Source of the DNA: Burkholderia sp. H160
GTDB lineage: Bacteria; Pseudomonadota; Gammaproteobacteria; Burkholderiales; Burkholderiaceae
Assembly (NCBI GenBank): GCA_000173575.1
Contig: ABYL01000054.1
Span: 1 to 43,471, forward strand
Direction: 5' to 3'
Length of the DNA: 43,471 bases
Under the pieces are notes generated by a model. It was not told the DNA's origin, did not search any database, and worked only from the letters and a program-made list of their open reading frames with translations. Below, piece by piece: positions 33,409 through 41,179 of this stretch. Each line of letters starts with the position of its first letter. The first letter of the stretch is position 1. The translations under genes and the position numbers were made by a program.

Positions 33409-33864
33409 ATGGAATCAATATCGGCAGCAGGCAACGTAGAAGTCCTCGCGGATGCGAGTCTCGAGGTGATCACGTCTGCGAGCGTGACGATCGCGATAAT
33501 CATTCGCGATTCGTTCTCGAAGGCTGGCATCACCTTTTTGACACCCAGCGAGTTTCCTCAGCAGCTGGCTTATATGGAGCATCCAGCGGGAAAAGTGATT
33601 CAGTCGCATCTTCACACTACGTTGCCGCGCCGGATCGAGCGCACGCAAGAAGTGCTCTTCATCAAGCGGGGCTGCATGCTCGTCAAGCTCTATACGGACG
33701 ATCAGCGTTTCCTGACGAGTCGAGTGTTGTGCGCCGGCGATGTGATCTTGCTGGCGTCGGGTGGGCACGGGTTCGAGGTTATCGACGACGCATCTTTCAT
33801 CGAAGTCAAGCAGGGTCCATATGTGGGAGAGCGGGAAAAAGTGCGGTTCACGGACAACCCATAA
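33409..33864 (+). CDS. Cupin-domain protein, probably nucleotide-sugar related
   Basis: The 151-residue product has a cupin core: motif 1 SHLHTTLPRRIERTQEVLFIKRG with metal ligands His67, His69 and Glu81, and motif 2 AGDVILLASGGHGFEV with His120. The tail contains IEVKQGPYVGEREKVRF, which I associate with small cupins encoded beside DegT-type sugar aminotransferases in surface polysaccharide clusters. It may act on a nucleotide sugar, but no reaction can be assigned. GAGGAAAAA precedes the ATG. All four metal ligands are present, so it looks intact. It is followed after 69 bases by a broken aminotransferase gene, its natural partner. Confidence 0.82.
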   Translation: MESISAAGNVEVLADASLEVITSASVTIAIIIRDSFSKAGITFLTPSEFPQQLAYMEHPAGKVIQSHLHTTLPRRIERTQEVLFIKRGCMLVKLYTDDQRFLTSRVLCAGDVILLASGGHGFEVIDDASFIEVKQGPYVGEREKVRFTDNP

Positions 33865-33933
33865 TCGATCGACTTGCCGATGCCGTGAAGCGAGCGACGG
33901 CGACAAGTCGAGCATGAAACCAGGAGGCCCGTA

Positions 33934-34284
33934 ATGATTCCTGTAAGTGAAATCCTGCTGGACGGAAATGAAAGGATCTATCGGACCGAATGCATCGCGA
34001 GCGGTAGGATTCTTTTCGACGGCTTCGCGAGCAGGCATGGCCTCGCCGTCATCGAAGATGCTGCGCAGGCAAGCCGCCAAACGCATGCTGTGGCGAGGTG
34101 CGGCAGTTCCATGCATGAGCAGCCCGTATTGCGCAAACACGGTCTATTCGATGAGGGGCGCTCTCCAGTCGTGAAGCGCATGAGCCGGCTCGGTTTGTGT
34201 CAGCCGAACGGGCTTGCGCTCACCGACGCGCAGCAGAATCGCGCAGTGGCCGAAGTTCCGAACATCATGGCCACGTTCCTTTAA
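33934..34284 (+). pseudogene. Internally deleted DegT/DnrJ/EryC1 sugar aminotransferase
   Basis: The 116-codon open frame is a collapsed copy of the aminotransferase at 37659. Its codons match residues 1-30 (MIPVSEILLDGNERIY), then 141-168 (GLAVIEDAAQA), then 316-367 (MHEQPV, RMSR, NGLALTDAQQ) of the intact 376-residue protein. Two internal segments of about 110 and 147 codons are gone, both without breaking the frame. The PLP-binding lysine and most of the fold are lost, so it cannot be an active aminotransferase. AGGAGG before the ATG is still good, so a short peptide might be made. The flippase gene starts three bases after the stop. Confidence 0.85.
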
Positions 34285-34287
34285 GAC

Positions 34288-35730
34288 ATGCCACAACCTA
34301 TTGCCGCTCCCCGCCGTGTACTCGTCGCAGTCTCTTCACGTCTGTTCGCGATGCTGCCATTCGGCGTCGGCAGATCCGAAGGACGCGATAGGGACCGATA
34401 CCGACGCGCCGCGCTGACGATCGGCTGCAACGTCATCAGTTCGGGTCTGGCGTTCGTCGTGATGATTGCGTCTGTGTCGTTGACGCTTCCGTATCTTGGG
34501 GAGCATCGCTTCGGCGTATGGATGACGATCTCCAGCCTTGCTGCAACGCTCTCCCTGCTCGATTTCGGCATTGGCAACTCCCTTGTCAACCTCGTAGCGG
34601 CGGCGCGAGCGAGCGACGACCTTCGTCGCACTCGAGAACTGATCACACATGGCGTCTGGCTGTTGGTTGCCGTCGGCGCGATTTCTGCGGTCTGCCTATA
34701 CGTGGCGTGCTACATCTGGGGCTTGCGTCTCGCGGCCAACTACCGCGTCGATGCCGCCTCGCACGAAACGCTTTTAGCCGTGACCATCTTCCTCGTGCTC
34801 ACCTGCCTGAACATTCCGCTGGGCGGTGTCAAGAGGGTGTATCACGGACTTCAGCGGGCCTGGGAGCAGCATATTGTGAGCTCCATCGGCTATCTGCTCT
34901 CGCTGCCGCTCTTGTATTGGTGTTGGCTGCATCACGCGTCGATTCCATGGCTGGTGTGCGTCACTTATGGCGTCCAGGTCGGCATGGCGACGTGCCTCCT
35001 GCTTCGGCTCAATCGACTCGGGCTGCTGCGAGCCACGTCAGGCGCCGCGCGTGGCAAGATGTGGCGCGATTCAAAAAAAATCCTCAGCATGGGATCGTTG
35101 TTCTTTGCATTGCAGGTGGGCGTCATGTGCGCAAGCGGATTCGACGCCCTCATCGTTGCAAAGTTGCTCGGCGCGGCAGAGGTCGCCAAGCTCGCGGTCG
35201 CGCAACGGCTCTTTCAGTTGCTGACCGTGGGTATCTCGATGCTAACGGTTCCGCTATGGGGCCTTTACGCCGATGCGAAGGCACGCGGCGACAGAGATTT
35301 CCTGTCGAGGACGCTGAAGCTATCGATGCTGGGAACCGGAGCGATTGCCATCGTGACCAGTGGGTTGATAGTCACCGCCTCGCCGTGGCTTCTGAAGGCG
35401 TGGGTCGGCAACCACCTCAGTGTTCCAGTGGCGCTGATTTGCGCGGTTGCCGTCATGTCGGTAGTCGACGCATTCGGCTCGGCGTTCGCGATGTTCCTTA
35501 ACGGCGTTGGAGAGCTCAAATCTCAATTGGTCGCAGTCGCGGTGGGCTGCACGCTCGCGCTTTCGCTCAAATTCTGGCTCCTTTCCACCTTTGAGGAAGT
35601 CGCGTGGGTGGTATGGTCGACGGTGATCGCGAGCATTGTGTCGGACTATTTCGTATACCTCAGCCTGTTCAGAAAGCAGATCTTCTCGCATCTGCGGGTA
35701 CCGCACGACAGAGGCAAGAGCCCAGCATGA
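34288..35730 (+). CDS. Wzx-like polysaccharide flippase
   Basis: The 480-residue product is an integral membrane protein with about twelve predicted helices, of the polysaccharide-transport branch of the MOP flippase superfamily. Typical features are the early SLTLPYLGEHRFGVWMTISS segment, LLDFGIGNSLVNLVAAARA, and a C-terminal half starting SMGSLFFALQVGVMCASGFDALIVAKLLG. Such proteins move undecaprenyl-linked sugar repeat units across the inner membrane. The ATG lies three bases after the collapsed aminotransferase frame with no Shine-Dalgarno sequence, so it was probably coupled to the upstream gene. It appears complete. Confidence 0.85.
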   Translation: MPQPIAAPRRVLVAVSSRLFAMLPFGVGRSEGRDRDRYRRAALTIGCNVISSGLAFVVMIASVSLTLPYLGEHRFGVWMTISSLAATLSLLDFGIGNSLVNLVAAARASDDLRRTRELITHGVWLLVAVGAISAVCLYVACYIWGLRLAANYRVDAASHETLLAVTIFLVLTCLNIPLGGVKRVYHGLQRAWEQHIVSSIGYLLSLPLLYWCWLHHASIPWLVCVTYGVQVGMATCLLLRLNRLGLLRATSGAARGKMWRDSKKILSMGSLFFALQVGVMCASGFDALIVAKLLGAAEVAKLAVAQRLFQLLTVGISMLTVPLWGLYADAKARGDRDFLSRTLKLSMLGTGAIAIVTSGLIVTASPWLLKAWVGNHLSVPVALICAVAVMSVVDAFGSAFAMFLNGVGELKSQLVAVAVGCTLALSLKFWLLSTFEEVAWVVWSTVIASIVSDYFVYLSLFRKQIFSHLRVPHDRGKSPA

Positions 35731-36230
35731 GCGTACGAGCGGCATGATAATGCGACACCATTGAAAGAGATCGCAGTGGCACCAGGCGCGCGCCTGCGTT
35801 GCAGATGCTCAACAATTCCGCCTGGCATTTCATCCCGCTCGGCGCGCAGCCGTCGCGCCGCGCATCAGGTTCGACTATTTCGCGGAGCCCGGCCACTACA
35901 TGGCCTTCGTCGCGGTTTCGGCGGCGCTTCCGCTCGCACTGTTTCCGGCCATTGTCTTGTATGAGTCGTGGCGCTGGCGCCGCAAGCAGGATATTAGGCG
36001 ACATGAAATAGCGATACCCCCGCCTGATAGAGGCTGGGGCTCGGAAATGAGTTCCTCCCCGGATTTTCCCGTTAGCAACCGATGGCATTCATCGAGCGGC
36101 TCGTGGCTCAGCGAATGACCGATTTTGGCAAGGTTTTGGCCGGAAACTTTGTTCGACACGCCGCTTTCCGCGATGCGATAGACGCGCAAAATTGTCAGGG
36201 CAATGCCGGATTAACCGACGGGAGAAGGCC
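35731..36230 (+). other. Remnant-rich gap between flippase and regulator
   Basis: No intact gene is seen in these 500 bases. Positions about 35800-36000 look like the frameshifted 3' end of a lost membrane-protein gene: MLNNSAWHFIPLG in one frame, then FDYFAEPGHYMAFVAVSAAL, LFPAIVLYESWRWRRKQ in another, which is a hydrophobic helix followed by a basic end. I do not recognise the family. Positions 36094-36140 hold one copy of the dispersed repeat described separately. GGAGAAGG at the right end is the ribosome site of the regulator gene. Confidence 0.5.
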
Positions 36231-37238
36231 ATGGATCAGGCTGCAACGTTCGACGATGAAGAAGTCAGTAGCCCATTCCATTCATCTGAAGACAGCGTTG
36301 TCAAGCTCATAGGCATTCTCGTGTACGACGGCTTCTCACTTCTCGGGGCCGCGACGCTGGCGGAGGCGCTTCGTTTCGCGAACGAACTTCAGTCCCGTGG
36401 CACCGGAAAAACTGTGACCTATAGTGTTCGTCTTGTCTCCGCCCGAGGTGGGGCGATAGCCTGTTCGTCGTCGTCGGTCTGTGCCTGGACCGAGCGGCTG
36501 GGTGGGAACAGGTTTCTGGGCTTCGACGCGCTGTACGTCGCAGGCGGCAGCGGCGTCACGCGAGCGGCCGCCGACGAAGGGCTTACCGCGCTCGTGCGGA
36601 TCGCATGTTCGCAAAGCGCTGTTGTCAGCGCGCTTGGCAGCGGCGACGTGCTTCTGGCTGGGGCGGGGGTCGCCAGGCGCGACCTGGCCTCGGTGGGGCG
36701 CGGCGCATGGAATGCGGGGACCTCGAAAGTCTCTCCGTTGAGTGAGGGCGGCGAAGCGATGATCCACTCGCTGGCGCTGATCAAACGGGATCTCGGATAT
36801 GACATGGCGACAGCGGTTGCTAACCGCCTCACTTCGTCCAACGATCAACACCTTCCGATCATGCTCAGCACGATCGGGACCGGGACGCGGGCAGAGAAGG
36901 CCCAGGAATCCGCGCGCTGGCTCGAGCGAAATTGCGGACGCCAGATTTCGGTAGGCGATGCGGCTCGTACCATCGCGATGAGCGAGCGAAATTTCCTGCG
37001 TCTATTCAAGCGCGAAATGGGGACGACGCCTTCGCAATATCTTCTGCAAGCGCGCCTCAATTTGGGTTGTGAGTTATTGGCGAGAAGTGACCTGCCAATC
37101 GACAAGATCGCGCGGAGGACCGGACTGACGAATGGCGAAAGGTTTTCAAAAGTGTTTAAAAAGCAGTTCGCGATGTCGCCCACGGAATACCGCAATCGAA
37201 GGAAAAATGGCGACACGGTTCAGGCCGCGACGAGCTGA
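36231..37238 (+). CDS. GlxA-type AraC-family transcriptional regulator
   Basis: The 335-residue product has an N-terminal DJ-1/PfpI-like (class I amidotransferase-like) domain (residues about 35-200: LIGILVYDGFSLLGAATLAEAL, GFDALYVAGGSGV) and a C-terminal pair of AraC helix-turn-helix motifs (about 232-330: ISVGDAARTIAMSERNFLRLFK and PIDKIARRTGLTNGERFSKVFKK, then SPTEYRNR). The residue at the DJ-1 nucleophile position appears to be in a VSALGSGDVLL stretch without cysteine, so a sensing rather than enzymatic role is likely. GGAGAAGG precedes the ATG at 36231. It lies between the two cassette copies and may control the surface-sugar genes. Confidence 0.88.
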   Translation: MDQAATFDDEEVSSPFHSSEDSVVKLIGILVYDGFSLLGAATLAEALRFANELQSRGTGKTVTYSVRLVSARGGAIACSSSSVCAWTERLGGNRFLGFDALYVAGGSGVTRAAADEGLTALVRIACSQSAVVSALGSGDVLLAGAGVARRDLASVGRGAWNAGTSKVSPLSEGGEAMIHSLALIKRDLGYDMATAVANRLTSSNDQHLPIMLSTIGTGTRAEKAQESARWLERNCGRQISVGDAARTIAMSERNFLRLFKREMGTTPSQYLLQARLNLGCELLARSDLPIDKIARRTGLTNGERFSKVFKKQFAMSPTEYRNRRKNGDTVQAATS

Positions 37239-37470
37239 CCATCGATCTCATGGTGACGCACGGGGTGCCGCGGGCATGCATCAAGATGCCACAGCGAGAA
37301 AAATCTGAAGCGTGAGGTTGTCGTCGAATCTGACTGTTTTGAAGCGAACAGCCAACCTAATGCCTTAATCGGCCATTCCGTCGGGTGACCGTCGAACCGA
37401 TCCTATGCTTCGTGGACGCGTGACAGACCTCTGCGGGTCATCTCATGCCGTGATTTCTTCGGGGACCAAA

Positions 37471-37662
37471 ATGGAAGCTCTAGCGGTAACGGCTAATGCG
37501 CGGCTCGTCCGGGCTACGAATTTCGAAATGATCTCGTTCGCTGCTGAGAGGCTGGCCATAATCATGCGGAATTCGTTCTCGAGAAGCACTCCGCCGAGCC
37601 AATCCAGCAAAACGGGCAACGGCCGAGGCGCCGAACTTGAAGGCAAGGAAGACTCGCAATGA
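37471..37662 (+). pseudogene. Truncated cupin gene (second cassette copy)
   Basis: The frame from ATG 37471 encodes MEALAVTANARLVR, then FEMISFAAERLAIIMRNSFSR, which aligns with the first about 38 residues of the cupin at 33409 (MESISAAGNV, IAIIIRDSFSK). After that the resemblance stops and the frame runs to a stop overlapping the next gene start. The whole metal-binding core is missing. Similarity continues upstream to 37385, where both copies end an older reading frame (VTVEPILCFVDA-stop here). The preceding stretch from 37239 shows nothing else. Confidence 0.7.
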
Positions 37663-38789
37663 TCCCGGTGAACGAACCCCTGCTCGATGGTAATGAACGG
37701 ATCTACCTGAACGAATGCGTCGAGAGCGGATGGATCTCTTCGGACGGGCCGTTCGTCGAGCGTTTCGAACGGGCAATGGCCGGTTACACCGGCCGCAGAC
37801 ACGCGATTGCCGTCGCGAACGGCAGTGCGGCCCTGGACGTGGCGGCCGCGGCTCTGCGACTCGGCCCGGACGACGAAGTCATCATTCCCACCCACACGAT
37901 CATTTCCTGCGCCTCGGCCATTGTTCGCACCGGTGCCCGATTGAGACTGGTCGACTCCAGTCCCGATACATGGAACATGGACGTGACGAAGATCGAGGCG
38001 GCTATCACGAGCCGGACGCGCGCGATCATGGCCGTGCACACGTTCGGTCTGCCGGTTGACATGAGTCCCTTGCAGGACATCGCGAGGAAGTATGGCCTCG
38101 CTGTCATCGAAGATGCTGCGCAGGCGATCGGCCAAACCTACAACGGAGCGATGTGCGGCAGTTTCGGCGATATCTCGTGCTTCAGCTTCTACGCCAACAA
38201 GCACATCACGACGGGAGAAGGTGGCATGGTCCTCTGCGACGACGACGCACTGGCTGCCCGCGCGAGAAGTTTGCGGAATCTGTGTTTCAAGCCGGAAAGG
38301 CGCTTCGTCCATGATGAAATCGGCTGGAATTATCGAATGAGTAACCTTCAGGCCGCTGTCGGGCTAGCGCAATTCGAGAAGCTCGATGCGCACATCGCGC
38401 GAAAGCGCGAGTTGGGGTGGCGTTATGAACTCCTTTTGCGCGAGGTCCCGGGACTCGAATTGGCGCCGGTGGCGCGGTCGTATGCCGAGAATATCTATTG
38501 GGTTTTCGGTGTGACGTTGGACGATAGTTTGCCCATTGGTGCCGACGAGGCCAGGGACATGCTTGCGCAGGCAGGTGTCAGCTCGCGCCCGTTCTTCTGG
38601 CCCATGCACGAGCAGCCGGTTTTCCTCAAGCAAGGAATGTTCAAAGGAGAGCGTTTTCCGATTGCCGAGCGCATGAGCCGCCGGGGATTCTATTTGCCGA
38701 GTGGTCTTGCGCTTTCCGAAGCCCAGCAGTACCAGGTAGTCGCCGCCCTGTGCAATATGTTGAACACGGTTCGCTCAGAGGTCAGTTAG
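37659..38789 (+). CDS. DegT/DnrJ/EryC1-family sugar aminotransferase (perosamine synthase-like)
   Basis: The 376-residue product is a PLP enzyme that should aminate a 4-keto-6-deoxy nucleotide sugar. It begins MIPVNEPLLDGNERIYLNECVESGW, very like GDP-perosamine synthases, and shows ANGSAALDVAAAAL, HTFGLPVDMSPL, GLAVIEDAAQAIG (PLP-binding Asp152) and FYANKHITTGEGGM with the Schiff-base Lys181. The C-terminal half has GWNYRMSNLQAAVGLAQ and WPMHEQPVF. The sequence is intact. AAGGAAG precedes the ATG, which overlaps the stop of the cupin remnant. It converges on a methyltransferase gene 141 bases away. The exact sugar is not determinable. Confidence 0.9.
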   Translation: MIPVNEPLLDGNERIYLNECVESGWISSDGPFVERFERAMAGYTGRRHAIAVANGSAALDVAAAALRLGPDDEVIIPTHTIISCASAIVRTGARLRLVDSSPDTWNMDVTKIEAAITSRTRAIMAVHTFGLPVDMSPLQDIARKYGLAVIEDAAQAIGQTYNGAMCGSFGDISCFSFYANKHITTGEGGMVLCDDDALAARARSLRNLCFKPERRFVHDEIGWNYRMSNLQAAVGLAQFEKLDAHIARKRELGWRYELLLREVPGLELAPVARSYAENIYWVFGVTLDDSLPIGADEARDMLAQAGVSSRPFFWPMHEQPVFLKQGMFKGERFPIAERMSRRGFYLPSGLALSEAQQYQVVAALCNMLNTVRSEVS

Positions 38790-38930
38790 AGGCTCATTCC
38801 TTTATTTTGCTGTACCGCTGGGGATGAAGATGGGTTGCTAGAAGAGCCGCTGTGCGCTATCGCTTCTTGGAGCTGCCATGCGTGGGCGCATGCCTACGTC
38901 ACAGCAACCTCGATGATTTGCCGCAGTTTT

Positions 38931-39698
38931 TCATCGCTTTCTCGCGACGAAAGTCGCTGACAGATCGACCGCACTCAACTCGCCGCCCATCCACTTCACA
39001 CTGTCCAGGACTTCGAACCCGCTCAGCTCCAGCATCAGCTCCACCTCGGGCTTGAACATATATCGCATGAGATGCGTCTCGAGAACGGTCTCGACGGATT
39101 GCGTTTTCTGGTCCGTCAGCAGGATAGTGTAGTTGACCGCAACAGTATTGTCGTGAGGACGCATCGTGGGCTCGGCTATGCGTATTACCGAGGTCGCGTC
39201 GCTCGACGCGCGTTTGATGCGTACCTTGGGCGGATCGCCAAGGACTGCGGGGCCGTACCAGCAATCGAACAGGAACAGTCCAGAGCGTGGAAGGTGCATC
39301 GCAGCGGTATGACACATCGCTATGAAGTCGGCATTGGTGGCTTGATAGCTTGCGACATGGAACAGCGAGACGACTGCGTCGTAGAGTTCACCCGTCCGAA
39401 CGGTCCGCGCATCGCCTTCCTGAAACCTCAGTCGCTTCGCCACTTTGTCCGGCAGCGTGCCGCGCCTGGCGTCGGCTCGGATAAGCATATCGGCGCTCAT
39501 GTCGACGCCGGAAACACAAAACCCTTCGGCCGCGAATTCCGCCGCGTGGCGTCCAGTGCCGCAACCGAGATCCATCAGGTGCCCCCCAACTATTCCGTAC
39601 CGGCCGAGCAACCCGGTGACAAACGCCGCTTCCGCTTTGTAGTTCTTCTCATCATAAAAAAGATCGTAGTATTGAGAGTATTTTGTGCTGAAGCTCAT
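38931..39698 (-). CDS. Class I SAM-dependent methyltransferase
   Basis: The 255-residue product begins MSFSTKYSQYYDLFYDEKNY. It has the SAM-binding motif I LMDLGCGTGRHAAEF (residues 41-55), then GVDMSADML (acidic motif II) and YDAVVSLFHVASY (motif III/IV). The C-terminal half contains FLFDCWYGPAVL and a FEVLDSVKWMGG stretch. This architecture is common for small-molecule, often sugar amine, N-methyltransferases in polysaccharide clusters. A link to the adjacent aminotransferase is inferred from the neighbourhood only. The ATG at 39698 is chosen because CGGAGC stands a few bases before it; the 34 upstream codons look unrelated. Confidence 0.85.
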   Translation of the reverse strand: MSFSTKYSQYYDLFYDEKNYKAEAAFVTGLLGRYGIVGGHLMDLGCGTGRHAAEFAAEGFCVSGVDMSADMLIRADARRGTLPDKVAKRLRFQEGDARTVRTGELYDAVVSLFHVASYQATNADFIAMCHTAAMHLPRSGLFLFDCWYGPAVLGDPPKVRIKRASSDATSVIRIAEPTMRPHDNTVAVNYTILLTDQKTQSVETVLETHLMRYMFKPEVELMLELSGFEVLDSVKWMGGELSAVDLSATFVARKR

Positions 39699-40260
39699 GA
39701 AGCGGCTCCGTTTTGTCGTGTCGTGGTGACGAAAATCCGCGCGTCGCGCGGGCTGGCTCGTGTTTATTCGGAGGCAAACGAACTGAATCCGCGTGCTCAT
39801 GACAGAGGGTAGCCGACGAGCGTTTCATGGCTGCGTGCATGACCGATCTCGGCAAGGTGTTGGCGTGCCGTTTCCGTTCTGAAGGATCCATTGAGCGACC
39901 AATCGCAGAAGATATTACGCATACGCAGAAGTTCGAGGTGGGCCTCCCCCTACTGCGGTCGCGTGCTCGCGAAGCCCGGGCACGGATCTGGTGCAAATAG
40001 GTGGTGTGCACGCGATGCCTCTTATAGATATGGATGCCTTATCGATTGAAACGAATGGCATTCCTGAGCGTGAAGTCGACGTAATTGCCAGATCTCACAA
40101 GGCACTTCCTTACCGAGTCGCCTTTATTTTTATTTCCGACACGTGTGGATGCTATCTTCGACGGGGAGCTATGCGGTCCGTCACTGAATTAGGAAAACAC
40201 CCGCGGGATTCGAGGTTTTCGACTCGTACCCCTTGGCCTATTTTCAAAGGAGAACCATCC
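39699..40260 (+). other. Gap between methyltransferase and Lar-domain gene
   Basis: These 562 bases hold the divergent start regions of the two flanking genes. At 39818-39864 there is a copy of the dispersed repeat (79 percent identical over 47 bases to the one at 36094). On the minus strand this copy encodes RQHLAEIGHARSHETL followed soon by a stop, so it may be the 3' end of a lost gene. I see no complete gene or convincing promoter. AAAGGAGA at the right end is the ribosome site of the next gene. Confidence 0.45.
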
Positions 40261-41010
40261 ATGTCACAAGAATCCATAGCCCGTGCAGACGCCCTGCCGA
40301 GCCTGCTGCCGTGCCCGTTTTGCAACGGTGCAGCAGAAACGGAAAAAATTGAGGACGAATGCTTCGGCGCTGGATGCGGGGCCTGCGGTTTTCAATTGGT
40401 GAAAGGCAAGGTTGGTATCGACCGGTTTCCTAGCGAGGCTGATGCCATTGCCGCATGGAACCGCCGCGCGCCCGCTCCACTACCGCAGGCCGATGTCGCT
40501 CTCGCTGCTGGTGGGGCGGTGCAAGAACCGCTGGCAACGTTCGACGACCCGCGCGCGCAGCAGGTCTACGCAATACTGTGCAACGACGATGACCCGCCGA
40601 TGGGCGAGCCTTGGGAAGGCTGGGTCGCACGTAGGATCGCCGATGCACTCCCTCGCGAGGGCTCGACTGACGTGCGGATGACAGCCGCCGTGCGTGACGT
40701 GTTGGCCGAGCGCGAGCGGCATGTGTCCGTCGAAGGCTGGACACCTGAGCATGACGAGCAGCACGACAGCGGGCAACTCGCGGACGCGGCATCGTGCTAC
40801 GCGGCCGACGTCAATGGACGGCAAGGGGTGTTCTTCGATGACGGCCCCGACGATTACAAGTCGGAGTCGACGCATGATTACTGGCCGTGCGATGAAAGCG
40901 GCAAGAAGCCGACGACGCCGCGCGATGATCTAGTCAATGCCTGTGCGCTGATCCTCGCCGAGATCGAGTGTATCGACCGCGCCGCTTCATCTGCCCGGCA
41001 AGCAAGCTAA
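40261..41010 (+). CDS. Phage-type protein with Lar restriction-alleviation zinc finger
   Basis: The 249-residue product has an N-terminal Lar-like domain (residues about 15-69): LPCPFCNG (Cys18, Cys21), GCGACGFQL (Cys39, Cys42) and ADAIAAWNRR. Lar of the Rac prophage relieves type I restriction; many phage proteins share this zinc ribbon without proven function. The second half (about 145-245) carries VLAERERHVSVEGWTPEHDEQHDSGQLADAASCYA and DDLVNACALILAEIECIDRA, a domain I know only from phage proteins of unknown role. AGGAGA precedes the ATG. It is the only phage accessory gene in the sugar region and suggests a prophage fragment. Confidence 0.8.
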   Translation: MSQESIARADALPSLLPCPFCNGAAETEKIEDECFGAGCGACGFQLVKGKVGIDRFPSEADAIAAWNRRAPAPLPQADVALAAGGAVQEPLATFDDPRAQQVYAILCNDDDPPMGEPWEGWVARRIADALPREGSTDVRMTAAVRDVLAERERHVSVEGWTPEHDEQHDSGQLADAASCYAADVNGRQGVFFDDGPDDYKSESTHDYWPCDESGKKPTTPRDDLVNACALILAEIECIDRAASSARQAS

Positions 41011-41060
41011 CCCGTAATCCTGACACCCCGAATCCAGACATTCCATTTTCCTGGCTCAAG

Positions 41061-41075
41061 CCAAGCCCGGCTTGG
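41061..41075. other. Hairpin between convergent Lar-domain and glycosyltransferase genes
   Basis: CCAAGC and GCTTGG pair around CCG. The structure lies in the 169-base gap between the two convergent genes but lacks a T run, so a terminator role is only possible. Confidence 0.3.
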
Positions 41076-41179
41076 CCGGGCATATCTATGGCGCAACGCC
41101 AATGGAGGCCACCCGAATTTTCAGGCATCGAACGTTGCGTCCGGTTGCATCGACTACCCGCCGCGATCTCGCGGTGAAT

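Noticed and set aside
33303-33917. Alternative plus-strand frame of 204 codons over the cupin gene
   Set aside because: The overlapping frame from 33409 has the cupin motifs and a good ribosome site; this one is Arg/Ser-rich without motifs.
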